Source of the DNA: Sinomicrobium kalidii
GTDB lineage: Bacteria; Bacteroidota; Bacteroidia; Flavobacteriales; Flavobacteriaceae
DNA length: 64,000 bases
Assembly (NCBI RefSeq): GCF_021183825.1
Contig: NZ_CP089211.1
Coordinates: 1,240,001 to 1,304,000, forward strand
Direction: 5' to 3'
Below are positions 46,696 through 56,308 of this stretch, piece by piece. A model generated the notes under the pieces. The model saw only the letters and a list, made by a program, of their open reading frames with translations, was not told the DNA's origin and ran no database searches. The first letter of the stretch is position 1; each line of letters opens with the position of its first letter. The position numbers and the translations under genes were made by a program.

Positions 46696-48015
46696 CTATT
46701 CCACATTCTCGTTCAACGGAATGGGAAACTGTTGCCAGACATCATCTTCCGCCCGGTCTATCGGCAGTTCGTCCAGCCTGTTGTACCTTCTCATATCAAT
46801 CCAGCGATGTCCTTCTCCGTAAAGCGAATACCTGCGTTGTTTTAAAATTTCGTCCAGTAATGCTTCCTGTCCCGTTCCCCCCGAATAATCCGGCAAACCA
46901 GCAGCGTTCCTCACCACATTAATCGCCGCCACGGCTTCTCCCGGATCTGACTGGTAATTGGCTTCGGCATATAATAAAACCAGTTCTTCATTCCTGATAA
47001 TGGGAACGGGAGATACATTAGAGATATACACAAAGAAATCGTGGGTCCCCGTAAGGTTATCCAGCGTCAAAGATTCTTCCCTTTCCGTTACTTTAGCGGT
47101 CCTGTTATCTCCGGCCTCCGCATCTTCCAGAAAAGAAGGGTGTGCGATCCTTGCATTGGAAGCGGTAGAGTTTTGTGCAAAGAACATCGGGTTAAAGACA
47201 TCGTTACCTTCGGCTGAAAACACGTAATAAACACCCGTGTCCAGACTTCCGTTCATATCAAAAAAGGAATCTTCCAGCAAACCTGCCACGGTTTGCATAT
47301 CTCCCTGGTAGGCAGCAATTCTGGCAGCAATGGCCCTATTGAACATTAAGAAACCGGATGGTGAATCAAAACCGTCAAAACCACCCGATAACTGAAAAGG
47401 AAAAGCGCTTCCCGCCGAAGACAGATCGGTAGCGGCCGTTGACAATATTTCCTGAATGCCTGCCAGGCTTTCGTCATACCCTATTACAGGTCCCAGGTTA
47501 TCCGGATCACTCATGTCTATCCGGATACCATTTTCATAAGTAAGGTTAAGGTTAAGCAGAAGTTCATAGGCACGGATGGTGTTTACAAAACCTCTTATAC
47601 CGTTTTTTTGCGCATCGGTAATATCGGCAGTTGTTGTCTCTACAGCTTGCAGTACCACCAGGGCACTTTTAACAACCCTGTATCTTGCAGCCCAGGGATT
47701 TGTTGTATAAAAGGTATTATTGTCCAGTACGGCCGACCCTTTTCCGAGCAAATCGGAAGTAAAACGCGGGTCGGAAGTGGCAAAACGGTAATATTCCCTG
47801 CCAATGACCCCGCAATCGTCCAGGTAAGTACCAATGTTGGCACGCATACCGGACTGCATCCCTCCTATGAGGTCCTGGATATCGCCCAGTCCGGGGTCTT
47901 CCAGCAGGTTGTCCAGGTCGGGGCTGTTCAGGTTCGGATATTCTTCCACTTCGCAACTCATAAGACAAGTTGCCATAATAGCGGTCAGAAAAAATAGTTT
48001 ATATATGGATTTCAT
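46696..48015 (-). CDS. SusD/RagB-type nutrient-binding lipoprotein
   Basis: 439 aa from the ATG at 48015 (MKSIYKLFFL); the open frame runs 9 codons further up. Lipobox CLMSC (Cys21). Typical SusD features: TPR-like helical N-terminal half (NTIRAYELLLNLNLTYENGIRID), then NEELVLLYAEANYQ and the closing QRRYSLYGEGHRWIDMRRYNRLDELP. It caps the SusC channel on the cell surface and binds the substrate. Starts 16 bases after the susC-like stop, same operon. No glycosidase, lyase or protease gene sits next to it, so the substrate is open. Confidence 0.93.
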   Translation of the reverse strand: MKSIYKLFFLTAIMATCLMSCEVEEYPNLNSPDLDNLLEDPGLGDIQDLIGGMQSGMRANIGTYLDDCGVIGREYYRFATSDPRFTSDLLGKGSAVLDNNTFYTTNPWAARYRVVKSALVVLQAVETTTADITDAQKNGIRGFVNTIRAYELLLNLNLTYENGIRIDMSDPDNLGPVIGYDESLAGIQEILSTAATDLSSAGSAFPFQLSGGFDGFDSPSGFLMFNRAIAARIAAYQGDMQTVAGLLEDSFFDMNGSLDTGVYYVFSAEGNDVFNPMFFAQNSTASNARIAHPSFLEDAEAGDNRTAKVTEREESLTLDNLTGTHDFFVYISNVSPVPIIRNEELVLLYAEANYQSDPGEAVAAINVVRNAAGLPDYSGGTGQEALLDEILKQRRYSLYGEGHRWIDMRRYNRLDELPIDRAEDDVWQQFPIPLNENVE

Positions 48016-48031
48016 GATCTTGATTTTTAGG

Positions 48032-51010
48032 TTAAAAGTCAACAGAGAGGTTAAACATATAGCGCCTGGAGGACGGGAAAGGGGTCACATCCACCCCCGT
48101 AGACAAGCCGTTACCTCCAAAGTTGGACACTTCGGGATCGTAGCTGTTATAATCGAAGAACGTTAACAGGTTGGTTCCTGTAAAGCCCAGCTTGATATGA
48201 GCTACATACCCGTCAAACCAGCGTTCCACAAGTTCGCCGGGGAAATTGTAATAGAGTCCCGCTTCCCGCAGTTTCAGGTACGAAGCGTCTTCCACAAAAA
48301 CTTCTGCCGAGGTCCCTACCTGGCTGGCACGATATTCCCCGTTTGACAAGGTTCCGTCGGGATCGAGACCAAAATCGTCGTAGTCGTGTGTTGTTTTGCT
48401 CAGGTCGCTGAGCAGGGTGGTAAGGTTGATATTATCCCCGCCCTTTTTCCAGTGAAACAAAAATGACAGTTCAAGGCCTTTATACCTGAAGTTGTTATTA
48501 AAAGTCATCTGGAAGTCCGGTTCGGCATCCCCGAATTTAACCAGTCCGTCGGGGCTAATGCCGACAATCTGGGTAGCACTCTGTCCTTCCTCGATACGGA
48601 AAGTTCCCAGAGAAGCCCCGAAAGCCCCGAGGTTAAAGGCCGGCACGTTAAGTTCCGTAATCTCCGATTTGTTCTTAAAGAAGGTAACATCACTGTTCCA
48701 CATAAAGTCCTCGCTTTCAAAGGGCCTTGTATTTAACGTGATCTCTATCCCGGTGTTTTTCAGGTTCCCGGCATTTCTCCACTCTGTTGTAAAACCGGAA
48801 GAAGGCTCCCTGTTGGTCTGAACCAGCAAGTCGTCAACCTTTTTATTGTACCAGGTAAACTCAAGACCGATCCGGTTATCCAGTAAACCCAGGTCAAATC
48901 CAAGTTCAAGCTCCTTTTGTCTTTCGGGTTCAATGTCCGGGTTCCCCAAAATGCCGTCCAGGATAATCCCGTTAACACTGGAGCCGCCAATTCCCCCTAT
49001 CAACGTACTGTTAAAGGAGGTAAAGGGAGAGCCGAAAGCCGGGAAATTACCCGCTTCCCCGTAGGCCGCCCGTAACTTAAACTGGTTGACCTGCCCGAGA
49101 TCCCAAAAACCAAATTCGTGCAGGTTGGCGGCCAGGGAGGCCTTGGGATAATAATACAACTTATTGGCATCCCCGTTGTTGGACGATTTATCCCCTCTTA
49201 CCCCGACAGTGGCGATCAGTTTATCCTGAAAATTCACCTCTTCCTGTACAAAAAAACCGGAGTCTTCCTGTTTCAACCGAAACTGGGTCACCTGTTGTGA
49301 AGCAGCCTGATCTACATTGGTTTCGGAAGCGATGAGATCAGATGCGGAGATCAGATAAGTATTCCTGTCAAACATCTCCCGGGTAATACCGGCCTGGGTC
49401 CGGAAATTAATGTTGCTGTCCGTATTAAAATTGTGCACCAGGAAGGCAGAAAAGTTGATATTCTTATTTTGTGTCGATCCCTGTATGGACTGTCCGTTCA
49501 CCCCGCTGTTAGATCTTTTTTCAAACTGTAGTTCCTTGGGGAAAATGGCCCGGGTATTCAGGTTATAGCTGTCAAGGCCTCCGCGGAGTATCAATTCCAG
49601 ACCGGAATTGGTCTCCTTGTAAATATCGATGTTAGCCGACCCGCCCACAATAAAGCGGTTTACCTTTTCATTATTGGTCATCAGGGCAATGGTCTGCAAA
49701 GGGTTAGAGCCTCCGTAGGGGTTATCCGGATAGTTCCCTTCTTCGTCCGGTTGCAGTTTTGCCCAGGGCGGCAGGGAAGTAAGCGTAACCCCGATAGTCG
49801 ACCCGGTATTGTCATTGTTAAAAAAACCGCGGTCGGCCGAGGAGTATATGTAATTGGAATTCAGGCTTAATTTTATCCTGTCAGATACCCTGTGATCCAG
49901 GTTAAGTCGCAGGGACACTCTTTCGTAACCCGTGTTTTTTACAATGCCCTTTTCGTTTTTGTGACTCATCCCCGCGTAGAAAGTTGTTTTCTCTCCCCCG
50001 CCGCTGGCACTGAAACCGGTGCTGCTGATAAAGCCCTTGTTATCAAATATCTCTTTTTCATAATCCACCAGGGTTCCGGCGTCACGGGCTTCGGCATAAT
50101 CGGCATCCGCACCTTCCCCGAAGGCGTCAAGGGCGCGCTCCTCGTTCCAGTCCCTCAGCCCGAGCAAATTGATCACACTGTTGAACCCGAAGGATTGTGA
50201 TAAATTAAACTGCGTCTTTCCCTGACGTCCCCTCTTGGTGGTAATGATAACCACCCCGGCAGCTGCCCGCGATCCGTAAATGGCTGCTGCGGAGGCCCCT
50301 TTTAATATTTCTACGTTCTTGATGTCGTTAGGGTCCAGGTCGGCAATACGGTTGGAGGCATTGTCCTGGTTGGAAGAAGAGCCCTGACCGGCAGCACCGG
50401 ATACATCATTCAATCCTGCAGAGATGGATGAATTGTCAACATAAACACCATCAACGATATACAGCGGCTGGGAGTTCCCGAAAATGGAGGTTATCCCCCT
50501 CAATTTAACAGATAATCCTCCCCCCGGTGCTCCGGAGTTGGCACTCACCAGGGCCCCCGTAAATTTACCGGCAAGGGCGCCGTCCAGTGTTTGCGGCTGA
50601 GCAACACCCACCAGCTCTTCGGCAGAAATGGAAGACACAGCATTGGCAGCATTACTCCTTTTAATGGATGTGGCCAATCCCGTAACCACCACTTCTTCCA
50701 GTCCCGTAACATCTTGTTCCATAACGATGTTCAGGGTAGTTGCTCCACCGACTTGTTCTTCAACTGTGGTATATCCCAAACTCGAAAAAACAAGTGTTAC
50801 AGGAAAACTATCCACACTAAGCTGAAAGTTTCCATCAAAATCAGTAACTGTCCCGGTAGTTGTGCCCTTAACAACCACGTTTACCCCCGGTAAAGGCAAC
50901 TCCGATCCGGCTTCCTTCACGGTTCCGTTAATTTCTCCCTGTGCCATGGCTCCTACCGGGGCAAGGCATAGGAGGCACAAGGAAAATAATTTACATAATG
51001 TTGGTTTCAT
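48032..51010 (-). CDS. SusC/RagA-type TonB-linked outer-membrane transporter
   Basis: 992 aa. Signal peptide (to about MAQ, residue 24), carboxypeptidase-like Ig domain (27-105: GTVKEAGSELPLPGVNVVVK), plug with the SusC signature (GGLSVKLRGITSIFGNSQPLYIVDGV and NVEILKGASAAAIYGSRAAAGVVIITTK), and barrel to the terminal FNLSVDF. It imports oligomers captured by SusD. First gene of a two-gene operon. No anti-sigma/sigma pair or hybrid two-component regulator is adjacent. Confidence 0.95.
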   Translation of the reverse strand: MKPTLCKLFSLCLLCLAPVGAMAQGEINGTVKEAGSELPLPGVNVVVKGTTTGTVTDFDGNFQLSVDSFPVTLVFSSLGYTTVEEQVGGATTLNIVMEQDVTGLEEVVVTGLATSIKRSNAANAVSSISAEELVGVAQPQTLDGALAGKFTGALVSANSGAPGGGLSVKLRGITSIFGNSQPLYIVDGVYVDNSSISAGLNDVSGAAGQGSSSNQDNASNRIADLDPNDIKNVEILKGASAAAIYGSRAAAGVVIITTKRGRQGKTQFNLSQSFGFNSVINLLGLRDWNEERALDAFGEGADADYAEARDAGTLVDYEKEIFDNKGFISSTGFSASGGGEKTTFYAGMSHKNEKGIVKNTGYERVSLRLNLDHRVSDRIKLSLNSNYIYSSADRGFFNNDNTGSTIGVTLTSLPPWAKLQPDEEGNYPDNPYGGSNPLQTIALMTNNEKVNRFIVGGSANIDIYKETNSGLELILRGGLDSYNLNTRAIFPKELQFEKRSNSGVNGQSIQGSTQNKNINFSAFLVHNFNTDSNINFRTQAGITREMFDRNTYLISASDLIASETNVDQAASQQVTQFRLKQEDSGFFVQEEVNFQDKLIATVGVRGDKSSNNGDANKLYYYPKASLAANLHEFGFWDLGQVNQFKLRAAYGEAGNFPAFGSPFTSFNSTLIGGIGGSSVNGIILDGILGNPDIEPERQKELELGFDLGLLDNRIGLEFTWYNKKVDDLLVQTNREPSSGFTTEWRNAGNLKNTGIEITLNTRPFESEDFMWNSDVTFFKNKSEITELNVPAFNLGAFGASLGTFRIEEGQSATQIVGISPDGLVKFGDAEPDFQMTFNNNFRYKGLELSFLFHWKKGGDNINLTTLLSDLSKTTHDYDDFGLDPDGTLSNGEYRASQVGTSAEVFVEDASYLKLREAGLYYNFPGELVERWFDGYVAHIKLGFTGTNLLTFFDYNSYDPEVSNFGGNGLSTGVDVTPFPSSRRYMFNLSVDF

Positions 51011-51179
51011 AATATGTTCTTTTTAAAGTTACATATAACCAAATTAGTGAAAATTTAACTTTTAAATTGAAATAAGTTAAATTTAAATATCATATAATTC
51101 ACATAATAATATTGTTAACACGTGTTTTCTCATCATTAAAAATCACAAAGTCCTTCCCGCACAAAATCATATATCTTCT

Positions 51180-51187
51180 TACATTTG
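51180..51187 (+). promoter_or_regulatory. -7 box of aspS
   Basis: TACATTTG fits TAnnTTTG, 116 bases before the aspS ATG. No TTG at -33, so tentative. Confidence 0.35.
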
Positions 51188-51303
51188 CATCCCGGGATTA
51201 CAGCCAACCGGAAAAGCATGCAAAAAGGATATTATTCCGGTATATGCATGCCGTCCGTCTGCCCGGAAAAAGAATACTGGAGACATTAACTAATGAACAG
51301 ACC

Positions 51304-53073
51304 ATGTACAGAAGTCACACTTGCGGAGAACTGAGAAGTTCTCATATAAACAATGAAGTTACCCTCGCCGGCTGGGTACAAAAGGTACGCGACAAAGGTT
51401 TTATGATATGGATCGATATCCGCGACCGTTACGGTATCACCCAGCTTATTTTTGACGAAGACCGAACTCCCAAAGACGTTTTCGAAAAGGCAAAGACCCT
51501 GGGCAGGGAATTCGTTGTACAGGTAAGTGGTACGGTTATCGAAAGGGAATCCAAAAACAAGAACATTCCCACAGGAACTATCGAGATACTGGTGAAAGGC
51601 CTGGAGATCCTGAACACGGCTACCCTTCCCCCTTTTACCATAGAGGACAATACGGACGGCGGTGAGGACATCCGCATGAAATACCGCTACCTGGACATCC
51701 GCAGAAACCCGGTGAAGAACAAACTCATCTTCCGTCACCAGGTGGCCATGCAGGTGCGTAACTATCTTTCGCAACAAGGTTTTATTGAAGTGGAGACGCC
51801 TTACCTCATCAAGTCCACACCCGAAGGGGCACGCGATTTTGTGGTGCCTTCCCGTATGAATGAAGGGCAGTTCTACGCCCTTCCGCAATCGCCGCAGACC
51901 TTTAAGCAGTTGCTTATGGTTGGCGGAATGGACAGGTATTTCCAGATTGTAAAATGTTTCCGGGATGAAGATCTGAGGGCCGACAGGCAACCGGAATTTA
52001 CCCAGATAGACTGCGAAATGACCTTTGTGAACCAGGAGGACATCCTTACGGTCTTCGAAAACATGACCAAACACCTTTTAAGGGAAATCAAAGGGGTGGA
52101 AACCGATAGCTTTCCGAGAATGTCCTATGCGGAAGCCATGCAAAAATACGGGAATGACAAACCGGACATCCGGTTCGGGATGGAGTTTGCCGAACTTAAC
52201 GAACTGGCCAAGGGAAAAGGATTTAATGTCTTTGACGCCCAGGAACTGATAGCAGGTATTGCGGTACCGGGAGCGGCAGCATACACCCGGAAACAGATCG
52301 ACGCCCTCATCGACTGGGTAAAACGCCCGCAGGTCGGGGCCAACGGGCTGGTTTGGGCCAAATACAATACAGACGGATCGCTCAAATCTTCGGTAGACAA
52401 GTTCTACTCGCAGGAAGACCTCTCACAATGGGCAGAAGCCACCGGGGCACAGCCCGGCGACCTTATCCTGGTCATGGCGGGGCCTACGGATAAAACAAGA
52501 ACACAACTGAGTGCCCTCCGCATGGAAATGGCAGAACGCCTCGGATTGCGGAAACCTGACGAATTTGCACCGCTTTGGGTGGTGGACTTCCCTTTGCTGG
52601 AATGGGACGAGGAAACCGAACGTTACCATGCCATGCACCATCCGTTCACTTCCCCGAAACCGGAAGACATTGCCCTGCTGGACACCGACCCCGGTAAAGT
52701 AAGGGCCAATGCCTATGACCTGGTACTCAACGGCAACGAAATAGGCGGAGGTTCTGTCCGTATCCACAACGCACAGTTGCAAAGTAAGATGTTTGAACTG
52801 CTCGGTTTCACCAAAGAAGAGGCCGAAGCCCAGTTCGGGTTCCTTATGAATGCCTTCCGGTACGGCGCACCGCCCCATGCGGGTATCGCTTTCGGGTTTG
52901 ACCGTCTGGTGGCCATTCTCGGCGGGCAGGAGATCATTCGCGACTTTATCGCTTTCCCGAAGAACAATGCCGGAAGGGACGTTATGATCAACGCACCTTC
53001 CCCTATAGCCGGGGAACAACTGGAGGAATTAAACCTGCAGCTGCGCCTCCCCGATCCTGCAAACGGGGCCTAA
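51304..53073 (+). CDS. aspS: Aspartyl-tRNA synthetase
   Basis: 589 aa from ATG 51304 ([11 protein letters not shown]), the standard AspRS opening; the frame is open for 64 codons further upstream, which have no AspRS similarity. OB-fold anticodon domain ([22 protein letters not shown]), class II motif 2 ([18 protein letters not shown]), GAD insertion in the middle, motif 3 ([15 protein letters not shown]). Charges tRNA-Asp in the cytoplasm. Bacterial-type length, so discriminating rather than archaeal type is likely. Confidence 0.97.
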   Translation: MYRSHTCGELRSSHINNEVTLAGWVQKVRDKGFMIWIDIRDRYGITQLIFDEDRTPKDVFEKAKTLGREFVVQVSGTVIERESKNKNIPTGTIEILVKGLEILNTATLPPFTIEDNTDGGEDIRMKYRYLDIRRNPVKNKLIFRHQVAMQVRNYLSQQGFIEVETPYLIKSTPEGARDFVVPSRMNEGQFYALPQSPQTFKQLLMVGGMDRYFQIVKCFRDEDLRADRQPEFTQIDCEMTFVNQEDILTVFENMTKHLLREIKGVETDSFPRMSYAEAMQKYGNDKPDIRFGMEFAELNELAKGKGFNVFDAQELIAGIAVPGAAAYTRKQIDALIDWVKRPQVGANGLVWAKYNTDGSLKSSVDKFYSQEDLSQWAEATGAQPGDLILVMAGPTDKTRTQLSALRMEMAERLGLRKPDEFAPLWVVDFPLLEWDEETERYHAMHHPFTSPKPEDIALLDTDPGKVRANAYDLVLNGNEIGGGSVRIHNAQLQSKMFELLGFTKEEAEAQFGFLMNAFRYGAPPHAGIAFGFDRLVAILGGQEIIRDFIAFPKNNAGRDVMINAPSPIAGEQLEELNLQLRLPDPANGA

Positions 53074-53113
53074 TGTATTCCGGGGATGCTGACGCTGTTC
53101 TTTAAATTTTGGA

Positions 53114-53143
53114 TTTGACATTCAATATTTTATACTATATTTG
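53114..53143 (+). promoter_or_regulatory. Promoter of the Cys/Lys-rich mini-gene
   Basis: TTTG (53114-53117), 18-base spacer, TATATTTG (53136-53143), an almost ideal Bacteroidota promoter, 30 bases before ATG 53174. Confidence 0.65.
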
Positions 53144-53173
53144 CACTTATTTAGAATTAATTTAAAGTAGCAG

Positions 53174-53326
53174 ATGCAGAGTTACAGCGAAGATGCCGCC
53201 GGAACGCGCTTTGATCCCGCACATTGGGCCGTATTATGCAGCATGGAATGCAAAAAGAAAAAGAAATGCTGCAAAAAATATAAAAAGAAGGGCAAAACAC
53301 ATTGCAAAAGTTGCCCGAAATTATAG
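53174..53326 (+). CDS. 50-aa Cys/Lys-rich protein
   Basis: 50 aa, soluble, not named by me. The first 22 residues are ordinary (MQSYSEDAAGTRFDPAHWAVLC); the rest is packed with Lys and Cys: CKKKKKCCKKYKKKGKTHC then KSCP. Six of the seven cysteines fall within the last 28 residues. It could bind metal or nucleic acid. Reality of the gene is supported by a consensus promoter just upstream and a terminator just downstream (53338), together framing it as a single-gene transcript. The start might instead be ATG 53243, giving 27 aa. Confidence 0.65.
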   Translation: MQSYSEDAAGTRFDPAHWAVLCSMECKKKKKCCKKYKKKGKTHCKSCPKL

Positions 53327-53337
53327 CCTATGTATAC

Positions 53338-53373
53338 AAATCCCGTGCTGTATTAAATGTAACGGGATTTTTT
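53338..53373 (+). terminator. Terminator of the Cys/Lys-rich mini-gene
   Basis: AAATCCCGT (53338-53346) pairs with ACGGGATTT (53362-53370), followed by TTT. It lies 11 bases after the stop codon. Confidence 0.75.
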
Positions 53374-53398
53374 ATGGAGTTTAAAAAACGTAAAAAAC

Positions 53399-53430
53399 TT
53401 GGATTAACCGTATTAATGTTTTTAATTTTG
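53399..53430 (+). promoter_or_regulatory. Promoter of the CLC channel gene
   Basis: TTG (53399-53401), 21-base spacer, TAATTTTG (53423-53430), 74 bases before the ATG. Confidence 0.5.
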
Positions 53431-53504
53431 CGCTTTCCTGAGCTTTTAAGAACTCATAAACTGAATATTAATTCATAAGTTCTATTTTGGTGAAAACCGG
53501 TACT

Positions 53505-55301
53505 ATGCCAAAGCACGAAAAATCATTACTCACCAGGTTTTTAATATGGCGCGCCAAGCACATTTCCCAACGTCACTTTATCATCATACTCAGCATACTT
53601 GTTGGTTTCACTTCCGGGATGGGAGCGGTGGTACTTAAAAACTTCACCCACTTTATACAGCACCTCCTGGAAAACAACCTGGTGCAATATTACCACCATG
53701 CCTTTTATTTTGTTTTTCCAATTATCGGGCTCACCATCACTTACCTTCTCATGAAGTATGTGATACGGCACCGGGTAAGCCACGGTATTCCGTCTACACT
53801 CTATGCCATTTCCAAGAGAAAGGGAATCATCCGCCGGTTCCAGATGATCGGCTCTGTCCTCACTGCTCCCGTAACCGTCGGTTTCGGAGGGTCCGTAGGG
53901 CTGGAAGGCCCCACTGTAGCCACCGGGGCGGCCATCAGTTCCAACATTGCAAGGTTCTTCCATATGAACCAGGCCAACCGTACACTGCTCATCAGCTGTG
54001 CTGCGGCGGGTGCACTTTCTTCCATTTTCAAGGCCCCCATTGCCGCCATTATCTTTGCCATCGAAGTGTTCAGCCTGGACCTTACCCTGGCCTCCATGCT
54101 CCCGCTTTTACTGGCTTCCATATCGGCAATTATCACTTCATACTTTTTCTTCGGTTCAGACAGTTTATTACCGTTTAAAATTGTAGACGCTTTTTCAATT
54201 AACGATGTGCCTTTCTTTATTGTCCTGGGAATGATCTCGGGGCTGGTATCCATTTACTTTGCCAAAGTGTACCACAAAACCCACAGTCTTTTCGATAAAA
54301 TCAAATCGCCCGTAAACCAATTGCTCATAGGCGGCCTGGGCATCGGGTTACTGCTGTTTTTTATCCCTCCGCTCTACGGTGAGGGTTTTGACGTTATCAA
54401 CAACCTTATCAAAGGCCACCCTGAAAAGGCCCTGACCAACAATTTCTTTAACCTGAGCCCGGACAATGTATGGACAGTGATCCTGCTCCTGGCCGGACTG
54501 ATGTTCTTTAAGGTCATTGCCAGCTGTCTCACTTTTGGTGCCGGGGGCGTGGGCGGAATATTTGCCCCCACACTGTTTATGGGCAGCATTATGGGCAACT
54601 GTGTAGCCAAGATCATCAATGTACTCGGGCTGGGAAACCCTGCGGTTTCCGAAAGTAATTTTACCCTGGTGGGTATGGCGGGCCTTATGGCCGGGGTGCT
54701 CCACGCACCGCTCACGGCCATCTTCCTTATCGCGGAACTTACGGGAGGATATGAACTCTTTATCCCGCTTATGATCACATCGGCCATCTCTTTTGCCATC
54801 ACCAAATATTTTATTTCCCATTCGGTCTATACCATGGAGCTGGCCCGCAAAGGAGAACTTATTACCCACAATAAGGACCAGGCTATCCTTACCCTGATGG
54901 ACATAGGCAGGGTCATCGAAAAAAACTTTATTCCCGTATATCCCGACATGACCCTGGGAGACATGGTGCACAATGCCGTGATCAAATCCAACCGGAACAT
55001 CTTTCCCGTACTGAACAAAAAAGACGACTCCCTGGCCGGGGTTATCCTGCTGGATGATATTCGTCCCATCATGTTTGACCAGTCGCTCTACAAGGAAGTC
55101 AAGGTCTCCGATGTTATGCACGACCCTCCTGCCATTATCCGCCTGGAAAAGGATAATATGACCCAAGTCATGAAAAAATTCCAGGACAGCGGGGCCTGGA
55201 ACCTGCCTGTGGTTAAAGACAATATGTATGTCGGTTTTATATCAAAATCAAAACTGCTCACGGCCTACCGGCGCAAACTCATATCCTTCACGGCACGCTG
55301 A
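53505..55301 (+). CDS. CLC-type chloride channel/transporter with CBS domains
   Basis: 598 aa from ATG 53505 (MPKHEKSLL); a TTG six codons up is possible. Membrane domain to about 430: SHGIPSTL in place of the usual GSGIP, GSVGLEGPTVATGAA with the gating Glu134, GAGGVGGIFAPTLFMGS, and GMAGLMAGVLHAPLTAIFLI. Two cytoplasmic CBS domains follow (about 455-515 and 520-580). It moves chloride or another anion; whether it is a channel or an H+ exchanger cannot be read here. The selectivity motif variant is shared by many CBS-bearing bacterial CLCs. Confidence 0.92.
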   Translation: MPKHEKSLLTRFLIWRAKHISQRHFIIILSILVGFTSGMGAVVLKNFTHFIQHLLENNLVQYYHHAFYFVFPIIGLTITYLLMKYVIRHRVSHGIPSTLYAISKRKGIIRRFQMIGSVLTAPVTVGFGGSVGLEGPTVATGAAISSNIARFFHMNQANRTLLISCAAAGALSSIFKAPIAAIIFAIEVFSLDLTLASMLPLLLASISAIITSYFFFGSDSLLPFKIVDAFSINDVPFFIVLGMISGLVSIYFAKVYHKTHSLFDKIKSPVNQLLIGGLGIGLLLFFIPPLYGEGFDVINNLIKGHPEKALTNNFFNLSPDNVWTVILLLAGLMFFKVIASCLTFGAGGVGGIFAPTLFMGSIMGNCVAKIINVLGLGNPAVSESNFTLVGMAGLMAGVLHAPLTAIFLIAELTGGYELFIPLMITSAISFAITKYFISHSVYTMELARKGELITHNKDQAILTLMDIGRVIEKNFIPVYPDMTLGDMVHNAVIKSNRNIFPVLNKKDDSLAGVILLDDIRPIMFDQSLYKEVKVSDVMHDPPAIIRLEKDNMTQVMKKFQDSGAWNLPVVKDNMYVGFISKSKLLTAYRRKLISFTAR

Positions 55302-55449
55302 ACATAAAAAATCTTACCGCCCCTGTCTTTGGCATCGGTAATAAAAGGTGTATTTTTGCATAAAGCTTTAATGAACAATGTTATGGCCATCGTCGACTGA
55401 CTTCCCTGTTGCGCTCGGAGTGGCCCGACCTTTAGTAACCCATACATCG

Positions 55450-55686
55450 ATGAAAACCATTATCCGTATATTGTTTTTTGCCATTATTGTCGCTATTGGT
55501 ACGGGGTATTACTTTATCTGGACCGAACAGCCGCAAACCGGTCACCGGATTATAGGTTTTGCTGTTCTTGGGCTCGCTTTTGTGCTTATGCCCCTGTTTC
55601 TGATACATCGTTATAAAGGTAAGAATTTACGTAACTTTAATCTCTTTAAGGGGCCGGAAGACGATAAAAATGCTGAAAACCAATAA
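55450..55686 (+). CDS. Small two-helix membrane protein
   Basis: 78 aa from ATG 55450 (MKTIIRILFFAIIVAIGTGYY). Two hydrophobic helices (about 4-22 and 34-54), then a basic/acidic cytoplasmic-type tail (HRYKGKNLRNFNLFKGPEDDK). No family that I can name; small proteins of this form are frequent in Flavobacteriia. The open frame extends 24 codons upstream without features. Lies between the CLC gene and a cold-shock gene, all on the + strand, 148 bases after the former. Confidence 0.6.
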   Translation: MKTIIRILFFAIIVAIGTGYYFIWTEQPQTGHRIIGFAVLGLAFVLMPLFLIHRYKGKNLRNFNLFKGPEDDKNAENQ

Positions 55687-55735
55687 TTTTTTCAAGAAAA
55701 AACAATTATTTAACCTTTTGCATTCATATAAATCC

Positions 55736-55743
55736 TACATTTG
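55736..55743 (+). promoter_or_regulatory. -7 box of the cold-shock gene
   Basis: TACATTTG fits TAnnTTTG, 27 bases before the ATG, implying a leader of only about 20 bases, unlike the long cspA leader of E. coli. No correctly spaced TTG (nearest TTTTG is 15 bases upstream). Confidence 0.45.
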
Positions 55744-55770
55744 TTACCTAAATTTTATTTATAATTCATA

Positions 55771-55965
55771 ATGACAGGAACAGTTAAATTTTTTAATGAA
55801 TCAAAAGGTTACGGATTCATTACCAACGACGAAACAGGCAGAGACATCTTTGTACACGTAACCGAATTAAGAGGTGTTGAGCTAAAAGACGGAGACAAAG
55901 TAGAATATGTTGAACAAGAAGGAAGAAAAGGCATGGTTGCTGCCGAAGTGCAGGTAATCGGATAA
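55771..55965 (+). CDS. Cold-shock domain protein (CspA-like)
   Basis: 64 aa, one cold-shock OB fold: GTVKFFNESKGYGFIT contains RNP1 (KGYGFI) and DIFVHV is RNP2. Binds single-stranded RNA/DNA, acting as an RNA chaperone. Single-gene unit with its own -7 box and a terminator 27 bases after the stop. Confidence 0.95.
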   Translation: MTGTVKFFNESKGYGFITNDETGRDIFVHVTELRGVELKDGDKVEYVEQEGRKGMVAAEVQVIG

Positions 55966-56308
55966 TATATATTTTATTTTGCTTGACTTACAGCGTTTAC
56001 TCCAGGAGTAAGCGCTTTTTTTATTCACATTTTTCCATCCTTCTGCCCGAAACTTCGTAAAATAGTATAATTTCCCCTTATTTTAAACCTTGATATTCGC
56101 AAAAATATACTTATCTTTAAAAGATATGATGAGTATCATCAATTCAGGTGAGTTGTACATCACATAATAACTAAAAATCCTACCCCCTGAGGAATTCACC
56201 TCGTATCAGGTTTTACTTTATAATTTTTTATACCAACAACACCTTTACCCCCATACTTGTTCTTTCCGGGCGGTAAATGTGTACTGACAGCAAAAGGAGC
56301 GGGAGCGT
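55966..56308. other. 343-base region before the hybrid kinase gene
   Basis: After the csp terminator there is no gene. A small palindrome GATGA-GTA-TCATC lies near 56129-56141. I see no exact TAnnTTTG box close to the kinase start. Confidence 0.45.
55992..56022 (+). terminator. Terminator of the cold-shock gene
   Basis: AGCGTTTAC (55992-56000) pairs with GTAAGCGCT (56008-56016, one G-U pair), followed by a T run. Confidence 0.8.

Noticed and set aside
54348..55166. 272-codon minus-strand frame
   Set aside because: Antisense to the CLC gene; His/Gly/Asp-rich composition typical of a shadow frame.
55687..55770. Possible long thermosensing leader of the cold-shock gene
   Set aside because: The -7 box lies 27 bases before the ATG, so the leader would be too short.
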